Assembly (NCBI GenBank): GCA_003993805.1
Contig: RSEF01000001.1
Span: 150,777,968-150,841,967, forward strand
Origin: Himantopus leucocephalus
Lineage: Eukaryota > Chordata > Aves > Charadriiformes > Recurvirostridae
Direction of reading: 5' to 3'
Length of the DNA stretch: 64,000 bases
Part shown: positions 13,301-26,325 of the stretch, one piece after another
Position numbering within the stretch: position 1 is the first letter of the stretch
Layout: the number at the start of each line of letters is the position of its first letter
The notes under the pieces: generated by a model
Database searches by the model: none
What the model was told of the DNA's origin: nothing
Seen by the model: only the letters and a program-made list of their open reading frames with translations
Program-made: the position numbers and the translations under genes

Positions 13301-14116
13301 GGTTGGGTATTCCTATTTGATGTAGCCGAAGCTGTTCAAACAGTGATCAGATATGTTTAGGCATCTGGTGCATATGATACAATCCTCTTTTACATATGCA
13401 TGAAGTCAGCTATCATAGCAGTGCCAACAGAGGGCTAAGGGCCTGATCCCCTTCATTACTGAATTGCCTAAATTCTGGATTTCAAGATATCTGTAGGATG
13501 TTCTTGGCGCAGAATTGTATGAAGTCACAAAAAATGAACAAGAAGTGGAAGAAGTTCAGGCAAGTGCCAGCTCAAACTGATAGGTCTGTGTAGCCCAGGA
13601 TGGCAGCATGCAACGATGCTGACAGTGGCTTAGCTGCATCAGCCTGTCAGCTGGGCTCATCGTGTTGGGCTCGGCGCTATACCGGTGGCCCTATGCTGTT
13701 TCAGATTCTCTGCTGGGTTTAGTTGTCAGTAGCTCAGATCTCTGGTCTCATACCATAATGCCCCAAGAGTGTCTCTGTCTTGAAAAGACTTCCTGTGGGT
13801 AAAATTTGGGAAAATCAGCCTGTGCCTAGCAGTTTGTTTTCTTCAGGGGACATGTTTTACTACCTGCAGGACTCTGGGACTTTCAGCAAGTCGAAAATTA
13901 GTCAGCAGACTCCAATAGATGCCACGAATGTGTGGGGTGAGCATCTCCCAGCCGCTCTTCCAAAAGAGCTCATGTGTTTAGGTCTGATCGTGTGCCGGGA
14001 AAGAACACTTATGTCTATAACTCCCAGACCACAAGTCACTTCATGTCTAGCACTTCTGCAGAGCACCCTGAGATCCATGAGAGTGCCAAGAGTGAAAATG
14101 GTGGTACCCTATGGAC
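10326..14116. other. Non-coding stretch
   Basis: No element recognised. Two longer open frames, 12028-12417 (129 codons) and 13780-14190 (137 codons, open up to an N), were inspected and match no family I know. Composition from about 12.5 to 14.1 kb is less AT-rich than its neighbours, which could reflect an old unrecognised repeat. Confidence 0.5.
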
Positions 14117-14263
14117 TAGGCCGTAAGCACGCACAAACTCCACAGGGACTTCAATTAGAGGGAATTCACTTCAGTCCTTCTATTGGGCANTAGGCCATAA
14201 GCACGCACAAACTCCGCAGGGACTTCAATTAGAGGGAATTCACTTCAGTCCTTCTATTTGGCG
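14117..14263 (+). repeat. Direct duplication (73 bp x2) flanking a single N
   Basis: Copy 1 spans 14117-14189 and copy 2 spans 14191-14263, separated by the N at 14190. The copies are nearly identical, with a few single-base differences (for example ccgtaag against ccataag, and ccacagg against ccgcagg). This is the pattern expected when two overlapping contigs or alleles are joined without merging the overlap. Confidence 0.9.
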
Positions 14264-17200
14264 CTAATGTGATGTACACACACTGAGAAAAAAAATGGAC
14301 AAAGTTGGGTGTGCCAAGTATTACAGTTTCTCAGTATGATCCCATATATTTCTGTGATATCAGATAGGAAGAAAGACACAAGATTACACTGAAAATTATG
14401 GTAGCATCAGGAGCACCTCCATGATGGGCAGAGGACTCTTATTATAAACAGTACCAGGCACATACAGTGAAACTCTGAGATCTGCTAACGAGATAGATCA
14501 TTAGTACTCATCATTAGGTAAAACTGGGACATGTTGATGGACATGGTTAGAGGGGAACAGCATGGAAGCTGATGAGGAAGGTTTACTTCCTTTTCTTGGA
14601 AGTGAGAACTCTCTCATTTCTGCTAGCAGAAGGCATGAAAGCTAACAATTAAAGTGGCAGTTTGAACTGTACATTGTAATGATTCCATCTTTGCATTTTG
14701 TGATTTTCTGGTAACAGATCCCTTCAGTTTCCTTCAAAATAGCTACTCTGATATGTGTTGAATATAGTGTGTAATAGGTCATCCCACAGAAATCTGTGAA
14801 ATCAGTTCATGGTCATAATGTTATATTATAATATTTAAAGAATATTTTGCTTATGCATCTTTTAGGGATATAGGATTTTCTTTGTGGCTCTGTGGTGCAA
14901 AGCTAAGGCAAGAATAACAAATGGTAAGAATTGTATCTCAAATTCATAACAGAGTCTGTGGTTTTGCTATTAATACTGCTATGGAAATTTTTCTTTTTAA
15001 ATGAAAGTGCGTTCATGTATTTTTTCAATCCATTAAGAAAAATGTTCCATATTGACTGCTTATATGAAGTAAATAGTACACAGAAAGATAAAGATAGAAA
15101 AAATATTCCAAATGAATTATTTATTATTCTATTTACAGTCTGAGAACAATATTGTGAAATATATTGTTTGTAATTTAACAGGGTTGCTAGAAGTCCTATC
15201 CTCAAAGCACTGTATTTATTAAACACATCTGCTTTTAGCTTCTTCAGGCTACATTAATAGTAAACTATCTGTCATCTACCTCAAAGAAACATTCTGATGA
15301 TTAATCATTTTATTCTAGGTTTCAAGCAGCAGCCTACAGTTAGCTTCTGAAATTTGTATTTAGGCATTCCCCAGTTTTCAGTTCCTGATAAAGTTAGTTA
15401 ATCTGTTAATTTAAAAAAAAAAAAAAAGTTCTTCTTAAAATAGTTTTGCTATTTGAAAAGCGATATGAGGCTGCAAACACTGTAGGTTGTAAGTGCTAGA
15501 AGAGATTTATATTTGTTATTAATGGTTTTCTCTGGTGGGAAGAAGAGTGGATACCCATATTACTTCAGGATGTGCAGAAATACACTTTTTACTGTAAGCA
15601 CAAGGAAAATCAGAGGCATGCATTTTTGTTTTAGTAATTGTTAACATGATTACGTGAAAAAGATGTTTCCAATCTGATGAATGACTATTCAGTTTCAGAC
15701 AAGATTATTAAACTTTCCATTAATCCATATGACAACACTTCATTACAGCATCAGAGTATGTATGTCTGAAGCTATAGCTGTAAAAGAAGGTAAAAAGTCA
15801 CTTACATTTCATTCAAAAAGTGTATTTCCATAGAGTAGACTAAAATACTAAAATATGAGCTTGCCATGATTACTTTTTTTCAGGCATATTTCTACCTCAT
15901 CTTCATTCATTTTTTGACATCTTAGTCCAACACTCCTTGGAAGAATTAACGCTAAAAGAAACATCACAGTCACTTACCATCAAATCAAAGTCACTCAACA
16001 GAGATGACCCAGACAACTTAGGTAAAAAGCGTGAAATACCTTGCCATGAAAAATTCATTTCTGTGAACATTATACAGAAAAAATTATATGCCCTCTACTA
16101 TGGATTTTACTTTGAATAAAGTAATGGGGATTTACAAATGTGAAAGTTTCAAAGTCAATTCTACCATGTACTAATGGTGTGTTAAGGCCATGGATGTGGC
16201 TATATACTTTTTCTTCCTAAAGATCTTTTCAGTTTCTGTCACTTTTATCACTCTGCATTACCATGCAGATAGTGGTAATGCATGGTATTTGTATACATCA
16301 TATATTTTTATATATCATAGAGAACGATCTATTGCAAGGCAGAACTAAAATAGGTACTGAGAACCTGTTTTGCATCTATGATAATGAAAAACTTTGCAGG
16401 TAGTATTAGGTAATTTTTTTTCATTGTTTTTCACCTTTGTTTTTCATCCCTAGTTATCAAATTTTGATAAATATCTGCAAAGATAGCTTTCTGACACTAT
16501 CCTCCATATTCACCACTGATATTTTCTGCTATGCTATCAGCTGTAAAATGCAATCAGAACCATACTTTTTTGTTGGCACTCAGTACAGGAGGAAAGACTT
16601 ATTCTGGATAGCATGACAACGTTATCAGTTAAAGAATGTTGACTGCTCCTGAGGAATACTTGTGTTTGTGCTTCTTACATGAAGATTTCCAATACAGATA
16701 AAAATATTTCAGCACGCAACTGGTATAGCTTGCTTGTCACTGATGATGGATCAGGTAAGTGTGTTCTTGACGAAGATGAAAGCACAACTAAGATTCAGTT
16801 ATTCATTTATTTGTCTTCGTTCCTTTCCAGCAGGCAGATGAGCACGATGATGAGAACTGACTCGTTTTTATCCGCGCTGCGGGAATCTGCAAGGCCAAGG
16901 GTTAGAAGTTGTGCATGTGGATAACAAAAGGTCAGGCACTATACTGACTAGATGAACATCAAAAAATAAACTAAAGATAACCACTTGAGAAACACACAGG
17001 TGTGGAGAAAACAGAATGCAAGGAAATAATGAGGCCATATTAAGTCAACACAAAAGACAGCAGTGGCAGAGTAGAGCCTCTGTGTCTTGCCACATTTCTG
17101 AAGATGAGCTGTAGGCTACATCTACTAATCCCTTAATAAGCATTAGTGAAATGATTAATTTAACTTTTGTTATATCAATTTCTTGTATTTTTTTTTACAA

Positions 17201-20200
17201 TAGGAAAAACTATAAATGAGGTGCTAAATGCTACTAACAAGGCCGACAAATCTGCTCAAGGTAGTGCTGCTTCTAGCAAATATTAATGGTTTTGGGATGT
17301 TTTACAAGACACGTGACACCTGATAACAGGCTTTATCATATATTGCTCAGTGCTGCCACAGGTAACTTTCTGAGATCATTTCACCACGCTTTCTTTGGAA
17401 GGAAGTAAAACCAGTTAATTAAGCTCCTCTCTTCCTTCTGCCTCTTATCCCTCCCATAGTCTTTCAACAATCCCAAGTCCCTGCCGAAATCATGTTGTTT
17501 ATTAGGACACCCTGTAAACCAGATCACTAAAATGGTGATTATTTTTGAAGCTTTCAGGGATCTGGTAACGAAGTGGCCTCACAACCACTTGTAAAGAAGA
17601 AATGAAAGACCATGGTAAGGCATAATGGTAAAAGTAGCAGAAACTGAAAATGTCTTTAGGAAGAAAAAGTATATAGGCATGCCCTGAATATTGCCTCAGC
17701 TTCTCAGGTGTGCTTGCCTCCTACAGTGCACTCCACATTGCCAACACAAAGCCTTTATTTGAAAGTGACTGGAGGGATGCTTACCAAAATGCATTCGCCA
17801 GAGTCTTCCAACTTTCCCATCACTACTTTTAGTAGTATTTGGAGTACTACCAAAGGAAATAATCCTTTTAATTGGTGCCTAATGGTGAAACAGTGGAATA
17901 ATTTTATTGGGGTTTATTTGTTGTTTCTTTGGCACTCATTTTTAAAATGGATAGTAAGGTCTAGGCATCGCACATACATTTGGAGTTTATTTTTTCTGAA
18001 AGACTCAGCAAACTATTATTTATATCTGATTTGTACAACTGGGAAACACTGAAATGGAATTTGGAAGACTGTCTCCATCTTAGATAACAGATACACCTAC
18101 TTTTTACATCCTTAATATACCACAGACAGAGAAAAGTCACCATGGTTGCAATACAGTCTTCCCAAGGAAAGGTCTGTATAAAGTCAATGGAGAGAACGGA
18201 CATCCCTGAGAAGATGGTTCAGATCACCTGTGGTAGGTGTCTATTTATCTTCAATCTAGTGTTTAGAGAATAAAAAGGTATTTTAAGTGCCCGCATTCAC
18301 TGACGATATGGGTCAGATAGACTACTTCTAGGGATAGGCCCTAATGGAACAGAGTACCTAAAAGAGCATTTTTATCTTAAAAATTATAGCAACAATAGCT
18401 TTCCATCTGTGTTGACATAGAAGACTAGTGTTTAGCCTCTGAGGAAGAGGGAGAACCATAATACAATCTTTTTCCCGTTCAAACATACATCTAATAATGC
18501 CAGCAAAGCAAAGCACTTTCTTCCAGCAGAAGTCCACAAAGGGATTTCCCCCTTTCTCCTGTGAAAGTCAGGTCACTGTTGGGCCAGGAATGAAAGAATC
18601 ATGAGGCAGCCTAGAAAGCCTGACTCTCACCCGTTGTGGAGGATCTTCACCTGGTCCCAGCAGTGTTTCTGCACTGTGTTATGCTGTCACTGAAACAGTC
18701 CTGGCACTGAAGATCAGAAAGTCCCTCATACTTCCCAGCTGTCTGCTGTAACCACCAGGCTGAAGTTAAGCCCCTTTTGCTTGGTCACTTCTGAATCGAT
18801 GATGGGCCAAGTGGCTGGGTTTGAAGAAATGAGTTTGGACATGCTTTGATGCATTGCATTTGTGTATTTGACAGCTGTGGTGTCCTCCTGGGATGTGTTC
18901 GACCCAGAACAACAATCTCCAGTGCCAGTGCCAGGGACTCCAGCTAGTCAGCTTTCTTCCACAGAGTTAAATCAGAAGCTTCTTGGGTGGCAGTGGAGTT
19001 CTGGGTAGAAAACCTGCAACAGGTACTTCAGCACAGAACCAAGTGTCTTGGGACCTTGCAGGCCAATCAGGGAGACATTTAATGAATTTAGGAACCTACA
19101 GGATAGACAGTGCTAGAAAGTGGTCAGCCTGAATTTCAACATGGGGCTTGAGGGTTTTTTTCATTATTTAATTCCAAGTTTGTTGTAAATCTTTTTCCTT
19201 TTAGACTCCTTTTTTTTCTTATATGTAAAATAAAGAAAATGATACTGACCTCCTTTTTAAAGTACTTCAGACATCCACAGAAGAAAAATGCAATTAAAAA
19301 TATATGTTGTAATGACACTCAAGATTACTTTTACAGTAGTTAATGTGCTTCAGATCAAATATATATTAATCATTGAAGTAAGAACATATAAAGACTTGTA
19401 GACTCAGGCAGATATATTATAGATGCAGTCACTTCTTGTCTGTTGTGCATTGATTTATGACATCTGAAATGAACCAAAATGGAGGACTTAGGAAGGATCT
19501 TGAGGAAAAAAGGTGATTAAAAAAAAAAGACATAATGTGCACACAACAGAATTAGAAAAGGAAAAATAAGAAAAATATCCATGTGTCAATGCAAAGTAAA
19601 CTTTGCAATGGTTTCTTCTAGGGATACTTACCCAAACTTCACCCATGTTGTCTGAAAAAAGGCTACATGGCATATGATTTTTTTTGTTTTTCCTTATCAA
19701 TTTGTATTAATATGTAATGGTTATAAGTAAGGTCACTCTTTAGCAATACTGTCCACTCTCAGCTCTACACAATCCTCTCAACGTAACCAAATAGAAGTCA
19801 TATTTTTGCAGAAGAAAAATATCACGCTTGAAACAAAAAAAGAACACAAGAAAAAGTTACGCAGAAATTAAGTGAATATCAATTTTCACATTTTAGGAAA
19901 AAAATCTCTCATTTATCAAAATTTTTATATTCACCACAAGATTAAACTCTCCAGCTCCACAGCTGATTCTCTCTTTCCCTACACTTTCAAAAATAAACAG
20001 CCAAAGACATCAAAACAAGAAGCACAAGGATTTGCTTCCCAGAGGTGGTGTCATCACCATCATTCAGCTAGAGTTAGGCTTACTCAGAAGGCAAGTTCAG
20101 TCTGAAGCTATGGCAAGCTGTGATACTTATTAACACATCATTTGTTGTTTGCTAGTATGAATTATATGTCAATATTCTCACGGACAGTAGATTACATGCA

Positions 20201-20497
20201 CTGGAATTAGGCAGACCAGACTTCATGCTCTTCTGGCATCCAGGTTTTGTGGTTGAAACACAACACTGATTGGATTTCCCAGTTTCCCAGAAACTCATTC
20301 TTTACTGTACAGTATTTCTGCTTCTTCAGATGTGCAGTTCCTGGTCTCACCACTTCCAGCTGAATTTAATGCCTTGAGAGACATTTCCAGTACTATTCTG
20401 TTCTGCCACTGTTAAAGATGCTTAAGATGTTAAAGCTTAAAGATGAAGCTTTCTGCATGGTTACCTGTGATGTGTAATTTATATCAGAAGTGGAAGC
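14264..20497. other. Non-coding AT-rich stretch
   Basis: About 6.2 kb without a supported gene or recognisable transposon. It contains an A15 homopolymer at 15413-15427. Two weak exon-like observations (16.7 kb and 18.87 kb) are treated under findings and are not called as genes. Confidence 0.5.
15413..15427 (+). repeat. Poly(A) run
   Basis: Fifteen consecutive A. No retrotransposon body is recognised upstream. Confidence 0.9.
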
Positions 20498-20975
20498 ACA
20501 GAATAACAGGTTAATTCAGACAAGAAGGGACCTCAGGACATCTCTAGTCCAACCCCCTGCCCAAATCAGGGCCAGTTCTGGGATCAGACCATGACTTGCT
20601 CCAGCTGGGGCTTGAATCCCTCCAAGAACAGAGACAGCACTGACTCCTGGGGAAAGCTCGATGACCCCTCATAGGCTGTGGGGGTCTGTTAGGTACCCCC
20701 AAATCTGCCTCTTCTCCAGGTTCAACTAGCCCAGCTCTGCCAGCCTCTCCTCATGGGGCAAGTGCTCCAGCCCTACCACCATGGGGGGCCTCCTTCCATT
20801 TTGACCATGTCTTTGCTGTGTTGGGACCCAAAACTGGATGCAGTATCTAGATGTGGTCTGACGAGTGCCACACTCTCCCTGGAGCAGCGCTTGGCATTTG
20901 CACGTGCTGACGTTCATGGGTTCCTGTCAGCCCATTCCTGCAGGTCCCTCTGTCCCTGCCCGCAGGCGTGCTGAG
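20498..20975 (-). mobile_element. CR1 LINE 3' end
   Basis: On the plus strand this reads as the reverse complement of a CR1 3' region. It begins with a degraded CACAGAATAACAGG-type tail and a GAAGGGACCTCAGGACATC segment. It continues into the antisense of the ORF2 C-terminus (CTCTTCTCCAGG..., CTCCTCATGGGGCAAGTGCTCCAGCC split across the CR1 '..RGLEHLPHEERLAEL..' region). Read on the minus strand, the frame ending near 20917-20726 contains GLEHLPHEERLAELG, the conserved C-terminal block of CR1 ORF2. The octamer tail is poorly preserved and the body is 5' truncated. The less typical middle and tail suggest an older or divergent CR1 subfamily. Confidence 0.85.
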
Positions 20976-23900
20976 TTGCATGGTGGCAGATTGTTACTGT
21001 GAAGAAGCCTATGGAAATGTAATCATACATATAAGGGTTCCCAGACTGACCTTATGAATTAATCCAAAAGCAAAAGCTTATGAATAAACATTAGAAGTAG
21101 CCACAATGCTGTGAAGCTCTTTGCCATAATAGTCTTCTTGTAAAGGGCACTGGAGAATACAGAGAATGGCTGTGGATAGGCTCAAAAAACTTGAAATAAT
21201 TGCAAGGTTAGAGACTAGCATACTCCCCCATCACTTCCACAGATCTGATTAAACAGTCTCTTAAAGAGGATAAAAAGGAAGGACAAAAAAGACAGTCTAA
21301 TGTTGTACTCTATTTATTTTAAAGAAAATTACTTTGGCTTCCCACAGGAAGATAATAATTAAGGAAACAAAAGAAAAAAGAAGTTATCTGAAGATAGGCA
21401 GTGTCTTTTTTACATGTGTAAAGAGGAGCATCAGAGACTTTAATATCTTTTGCCCCTTGTGACATGTGCTTTGAAGGAGAAAGAAAGACTCTTAAGTGAT
21501 GCCACCTGGCAAAGGAGATGTGATCTTTCACTTTCACCCCCAAAGACACCCAGAAAATATAGGCATGTGCTATATTCAAACACTGTGTTGATAACTACAG
21601 ATCTCTGAGTAGTACAAGGAAAAAAAATGTCCATGAAGACTGCCTGATTTGCATCTTTTGCCAAAATTGAAGCTGTTAGTCAGTGGAGTTGTTAATGAAA
21701 CAAAATGCCCACACAGATCTAGAAGAAGAAGTTGGGAGAAGAAAGGCAAAATTCCGGAGCTCTGCATGCAAATGTGACAATGAAGGCAAAGAAGAGCGAG
21801 ATAAACAAATTGTTTTATTCATACCCTTTCATTTGAAGAGTTTCATTTCAGTTTTGACCTTTTAAATTTTGTTCAGCGTGTACTTTGTTTTCTGAGTAAC
21901 TTTAAGTGATGTGTTAAGTAATCTACTAAACGTTTTGAGAAGTAATTATATGAATATGAACAAGAATTTTTACAGAGGGTCAGATAAAGCTGCATAACTT
22001 ATATTAAAAATATATTTCAACAAAAAGTCAATGGAATGGCTGAAGCTCAGCCCTTACGTGTACAGTCAATCTCATTTCCAAAATATTCAGATACAGGAAG
22101 ATCAGATGAGCATCCATATGTTACAGAAAATTTACACTGAAATAACCTGCAGGGAAGGCTTATGGCAGTTTTATGGGGAGTTATATCTTTAGTCATTTTA
22201 AATAGTTTTACATGGCTTGACTTATAACTATGAATTATAGTAGCTCTGTGGGCTAAAAAAAGCACTAGACGTATCATGCAATTGATTTTTATGTTCAAAC
22301 ATTTATAATGTCAGATTTGATGGAAAGAGTGCAGAGTACTCTGGAAAGGAGGTGTTTCTGTGGGTGTCCTTACACCTAGAGAAAACTCATAATTTAAATG
22401 TGCACTCAAATAAAAGAGTATCTAGAGAAGCAAGCAGCTTGCATCAATGACACCGGTTCATTTCACAAACAGAAACAAAGGTGCTATGAATTGATACATT
22501 TGTATTCTATTTTGCTATTTTCCCAACTGACAAACAGCGGAAGAGAACTGAATGAATCAAAGGCTGTTATTGTATGCTACTCTACATTATCAGGAGATAA
22601 TGCAATAGCATTTTTGTGGATCACTACAAGTCATAATTCCTGACAACTATAAGCATCGGTCCACAAAAAAGGTCACAGCTATGCAGTGCCACAGCTCACT
22701 GAATAAAATGAAATGCAACACTGTGCTGTCATAACTACCTGATTTGAAAAGGAGAGTAACAATTTACTGAATAGATTAACAATTTGAGAAAAGTCCACAG
22801 CTACAAAAGCTATTTTAATACCAGATATATTCTTGTGTAAGGCAGAGGAGGATAAAACCACCTGAAGCAGAGCATTACACTAGGAGAAAAATATCATATG
22901 GCTATACTTAACGCTGCACAGGAGATGGGATTACAACACCATTGTGCTGCAAGAAGCCAGCATCATGATGCAAATAGAACTTTGGCAGTGCAAACTTTAT
23001 GGAGATTATGCGAGCCATCTCTGACCGTACGAAACTACTGAGATTGCTAAATGCTGGGATCTATGCAAGTAGTCTTGGGTACAGCCTTGTGTGGGTACAG
23101 CCTAGAGGATGGGCAGGGAGGGGAGGGCCTTACCAGACCAGCTGCCAGTATGTAAATAATCTTCATGGCTATGCTATATTGTTTACTGAAGAGTGAAATG
23201 TTATTATACTGGTCTGGACAAAATGTTTTCCTCCTAAATTACTGCTCACTACATGTTGATGTTTAAAGAATAACAATGCCGTGGGTTGAGTTATACACAA
23301 CTGATACTGGCTAACACATTTACTTCCTGCTTTTAAATTTCATTAAATTTCTTCATAGGACTAGGTACAGATGAAACAATAATTGCCTCTAACTCGAGTT
23401 TAAGTATACATCCTTATAAAACAGACACACTCCTGAGGCTGCTACACATTGTTTTTTGCACGGGCAAAGGCAGCTTCTTATCTTGTTTTTGTAGAAGTGG
23501 TGTGTGAGGGTACTAATCATGTATTCATATGTAATCATGTAATCATAGAGCCAGGGTGGCTGAAGAGCTTATTACTTCGAGCTTTTCCTTTCTACTTCTA
23601 GGGGCTGTTATTGCAGAAATGGCACTAGTTCATAACTTGGTATATTAACTTAAAACAGCCATCGATTTGCATTTACATTATTATTTTTGGGCTTTAGCTG
23701 CACTAGCTGAGGGCAAGACATGCTCCCTGATGAAGGAGTAGAGCAAATAACTACAGCCTAAAAGCTTTGCAGTCACTGCAGCTAAATCCAACGGAGACTA
23801 TGAGGCACAGCTCTGGGGAGGGTGGAGGCACGGCAGGAGAGAAGGACACCAGCAAGCCAGATGGGAACCTCCAGATTCAATCATAAAAGCCCTGGTGACA

Positions 23901-25889
23901 CAGTGGTGAGATCTTTAAGGTTAAATGTTGGCTGAAAGGAGTCTGGCACCACAAGCAATAGCATTTTTTCCTTCGTTCAGGGAATGAAGAGTTCAGTCAT
24001 TATTCAGCAGTCTCTTTTTTGGAGGAAACTGGTTTACAGAATTCCAAATTCTGGTTTAGTTGCTTAGGTCAAATAAGAATAACAGCTTAGACTGCAGCCT
24101 AACCTGTGTTAAGTTCATGTCCTGTACAGAAAGCCAATTCACCCCAGGTTTCACTGAAGACAATTATGCTTATTTTCTAAAGTCAACTGTGGTAAATTTA
24201 ATAAGAAAATCAAGATTAATCTTCTTAAATCATTTTGGTGGGAAGAGCTATAGGTATGGACAGCATCCTCGACAAGTGGACATTGTCAAGAAAGGATATA
24301 ATCTAGTCTTAAATAAATTTGTGTCATACTCAACAAGATGGTAGAGCTAGAAAGGAGAGAAAGAGGTACCATCTATATGAGCACAGAAGATAAAATCATC
24401 CACTTCTCAGATGATTATGCCAGTTCAAATGATCTCAATTTAAGTATTGCACAGGGACAAAAAACACAGAATTCAGGCTTCATACTTGAGTCAAGAAGAA
24501 TTTAGTCTCCCAAGTACCTCAGCTACCGACGTGATGCAGGTTGCCACGTCTGCAGACTTGTGAACAGTTGCACAACTCCCATAATCAAGTTGGGCCCAGG
24601 CGTAGCCTGATTATGATCTCTTATTTGCAATACAGAATGAACTAGGTCACATAATTCTTCTGAGATTATGAGCATGGAAGAAGTGTGGCTTTTTCTACTT
24701 CTCCATGTTTCTTATCAATGTTATCTGCCTCTATTTTGCTGTCTTTTGTTCCTTTTCTTCTCAATATGCTAATAATTTTAAAGCATATAGCATTAAGGAT
24801 CACAGTATGTGCCATGTTCCTCATCAGTTGACATGCTATTCCAAACTTAGATGTATTTGGTTATCAGTGCAGATTACTGTTTGGTTTTTTTTATTTATTG
24901 GTATCCCTTTGTGGTACTAAGTCTGGAAAAGCTTCTGTGTCCCTAGGTAGCTAATGATATTGCCCTCTTCATCATAGTTTTATTTTTCTCTTCACAGTGT
25001 CATATCATTAGGTTATATTAAATCAACAGTCAACTCAGTCAGTCTCGATGTGTCTGTGGAATGTATTACAGTCTTCTAGTAAACAGCTGAATGCAGTGAT
25101 ACTTAAAGGCAACACATTTTTGTACTGGGAAATTAGAAAAAAACCCCAAAAGTGTGGGGTCTTTGAATCTGGTTAGATTCATATTTTGGAGAGCTCCAAG
25201 CTCTGCTGATACCAGTAGCTCTTCTCTGTAGCTTTTAAGCATAACTGGAGAATAAATCACACGAACAACAATAAAAAAATGCTATGCTTATTATAATCAT
25301 CAGATAACACCGGGTGACAGAAAATGCAATCATTTACATGCAAATAGCTTTGAAGCTGTACTGACTCTAAAGATGTAATGGACTGTATTTATTAAGGTCA
25401 TACTCCTTGGAGATATTATACTGGAATGTAGACTCTATAAGCTGCTTGTGTCCATGCATGGCTTCCTGACAGCTATCTTGCCTTTACTCCTATGATTTCT
25501 TCACTTTTCTCACATTTTCCCTATCTCTCATCAGTCTGTGTGTGTCAGTGGCTAACAACACAAATGAGATGTGGCCTCAAAGCCTCAGGGATCTACACAT
25601 GTCACTTGAAATAAATGGCTTACCTTGATGCAAGGTTTAGGTTACTGAATAAGACTGCCGATTATTATCTTTGCTACTTTAAAAAAATCAAACCAAGTTT
25701 TTTTTCCCCCGGGTTTTATTTTTTTAATACTGGAGTTCATTCATTTGAATTTTCACTGTGGGGAAATTTTGAGTACTGCTGCTGACTGTTATTGTAAGAA
25801 TCCAGAAGACGAAATATGTTCAGGTGAAAATACACCCAGTATTTTTTTCATAATACCACTGTTGGTATATCACTGATAAATTGCAACAT
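20976..25889. other. Non-coding AT-rich stretch
   Basis: No gene or transposon recognised over about 4.9 kb. Short open frames on both strands have no domain signature. A somewhat GC-richer patch occurs at about 23.70-23.95 kb without recognisable identity. Confidence 0.5.
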
Positions 25890-26325
25890 ATGTGCTAATG
25901 GACCAAATAATGGCTCTGATCTTGTTTAACATCTTCATTAATGATCTGAATGATGGGGCAGAGTGTACTCTCAGCAAGTTTGTAGATGACACCAAACTGG
26001 GAGGAGTGGCTGATATACCAGAGCGTCATGCTGCCAATCAAAGGGACCCCAATAGTTGGGGAAAGGGGCTGACAAGAACTTTGTGAAGTTCAACAAGGAG
26101 AAGTGCAAAAGCCTTCATCTGGGGAGCAACAACCCCAGGCACCAGAACAGGGCGGGGGCCACCCTTGTGGAAAGCAGCTTTGCAGAAAAAGACCTGAAGG
26201 TCCTAGTGGACACCAAGTTGAACGTGAGCCAGCAGTGTGCCCTTGCTGCAAAGAAGGACAATAGTACCCTTGGCTGCATTAGACAAAGTATTGCCAGCAG
26301 GTCAGATATTATTAAAGGTTTCTGC
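25890..26325 (+). mobile_element. CR1 LINE internal fragment (RT motif C region)
   Basis: The plus strand encodes the CR1 ORF2 segment around RT motif C. A frame from 25892 reads FNIFINDLNDGAECTLSKF followed by V-D-D, with F-V-D-D at 25979-25990 in place of the usual F-A-D-D, then DTKLGG. A frameshift between about 26056 and 26086 moves the frame, after which KFNKEKCKSLHLG, SSFAEKDL and QQCALAAKK (thumb and C-terminal side) follow to about 26325. Both ends are truncated: no endonuclease, no 3'UTR and no octamer tail. It belongs to the same general CR1 lineage as the 38.4-40.8 kb copy, because both share the DGAECTL and DTKLGGVAD wording. It is a non-functional relic. Confidence 0.92.

Noticed and set aside
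13780..14190. 137-codon open frame on the plus strand
   Set aside because: No recognisable domain, a weak start context, and its end runs into the single-N join and duplicated segment. Probably a chance frame in a less AT-rich patch.
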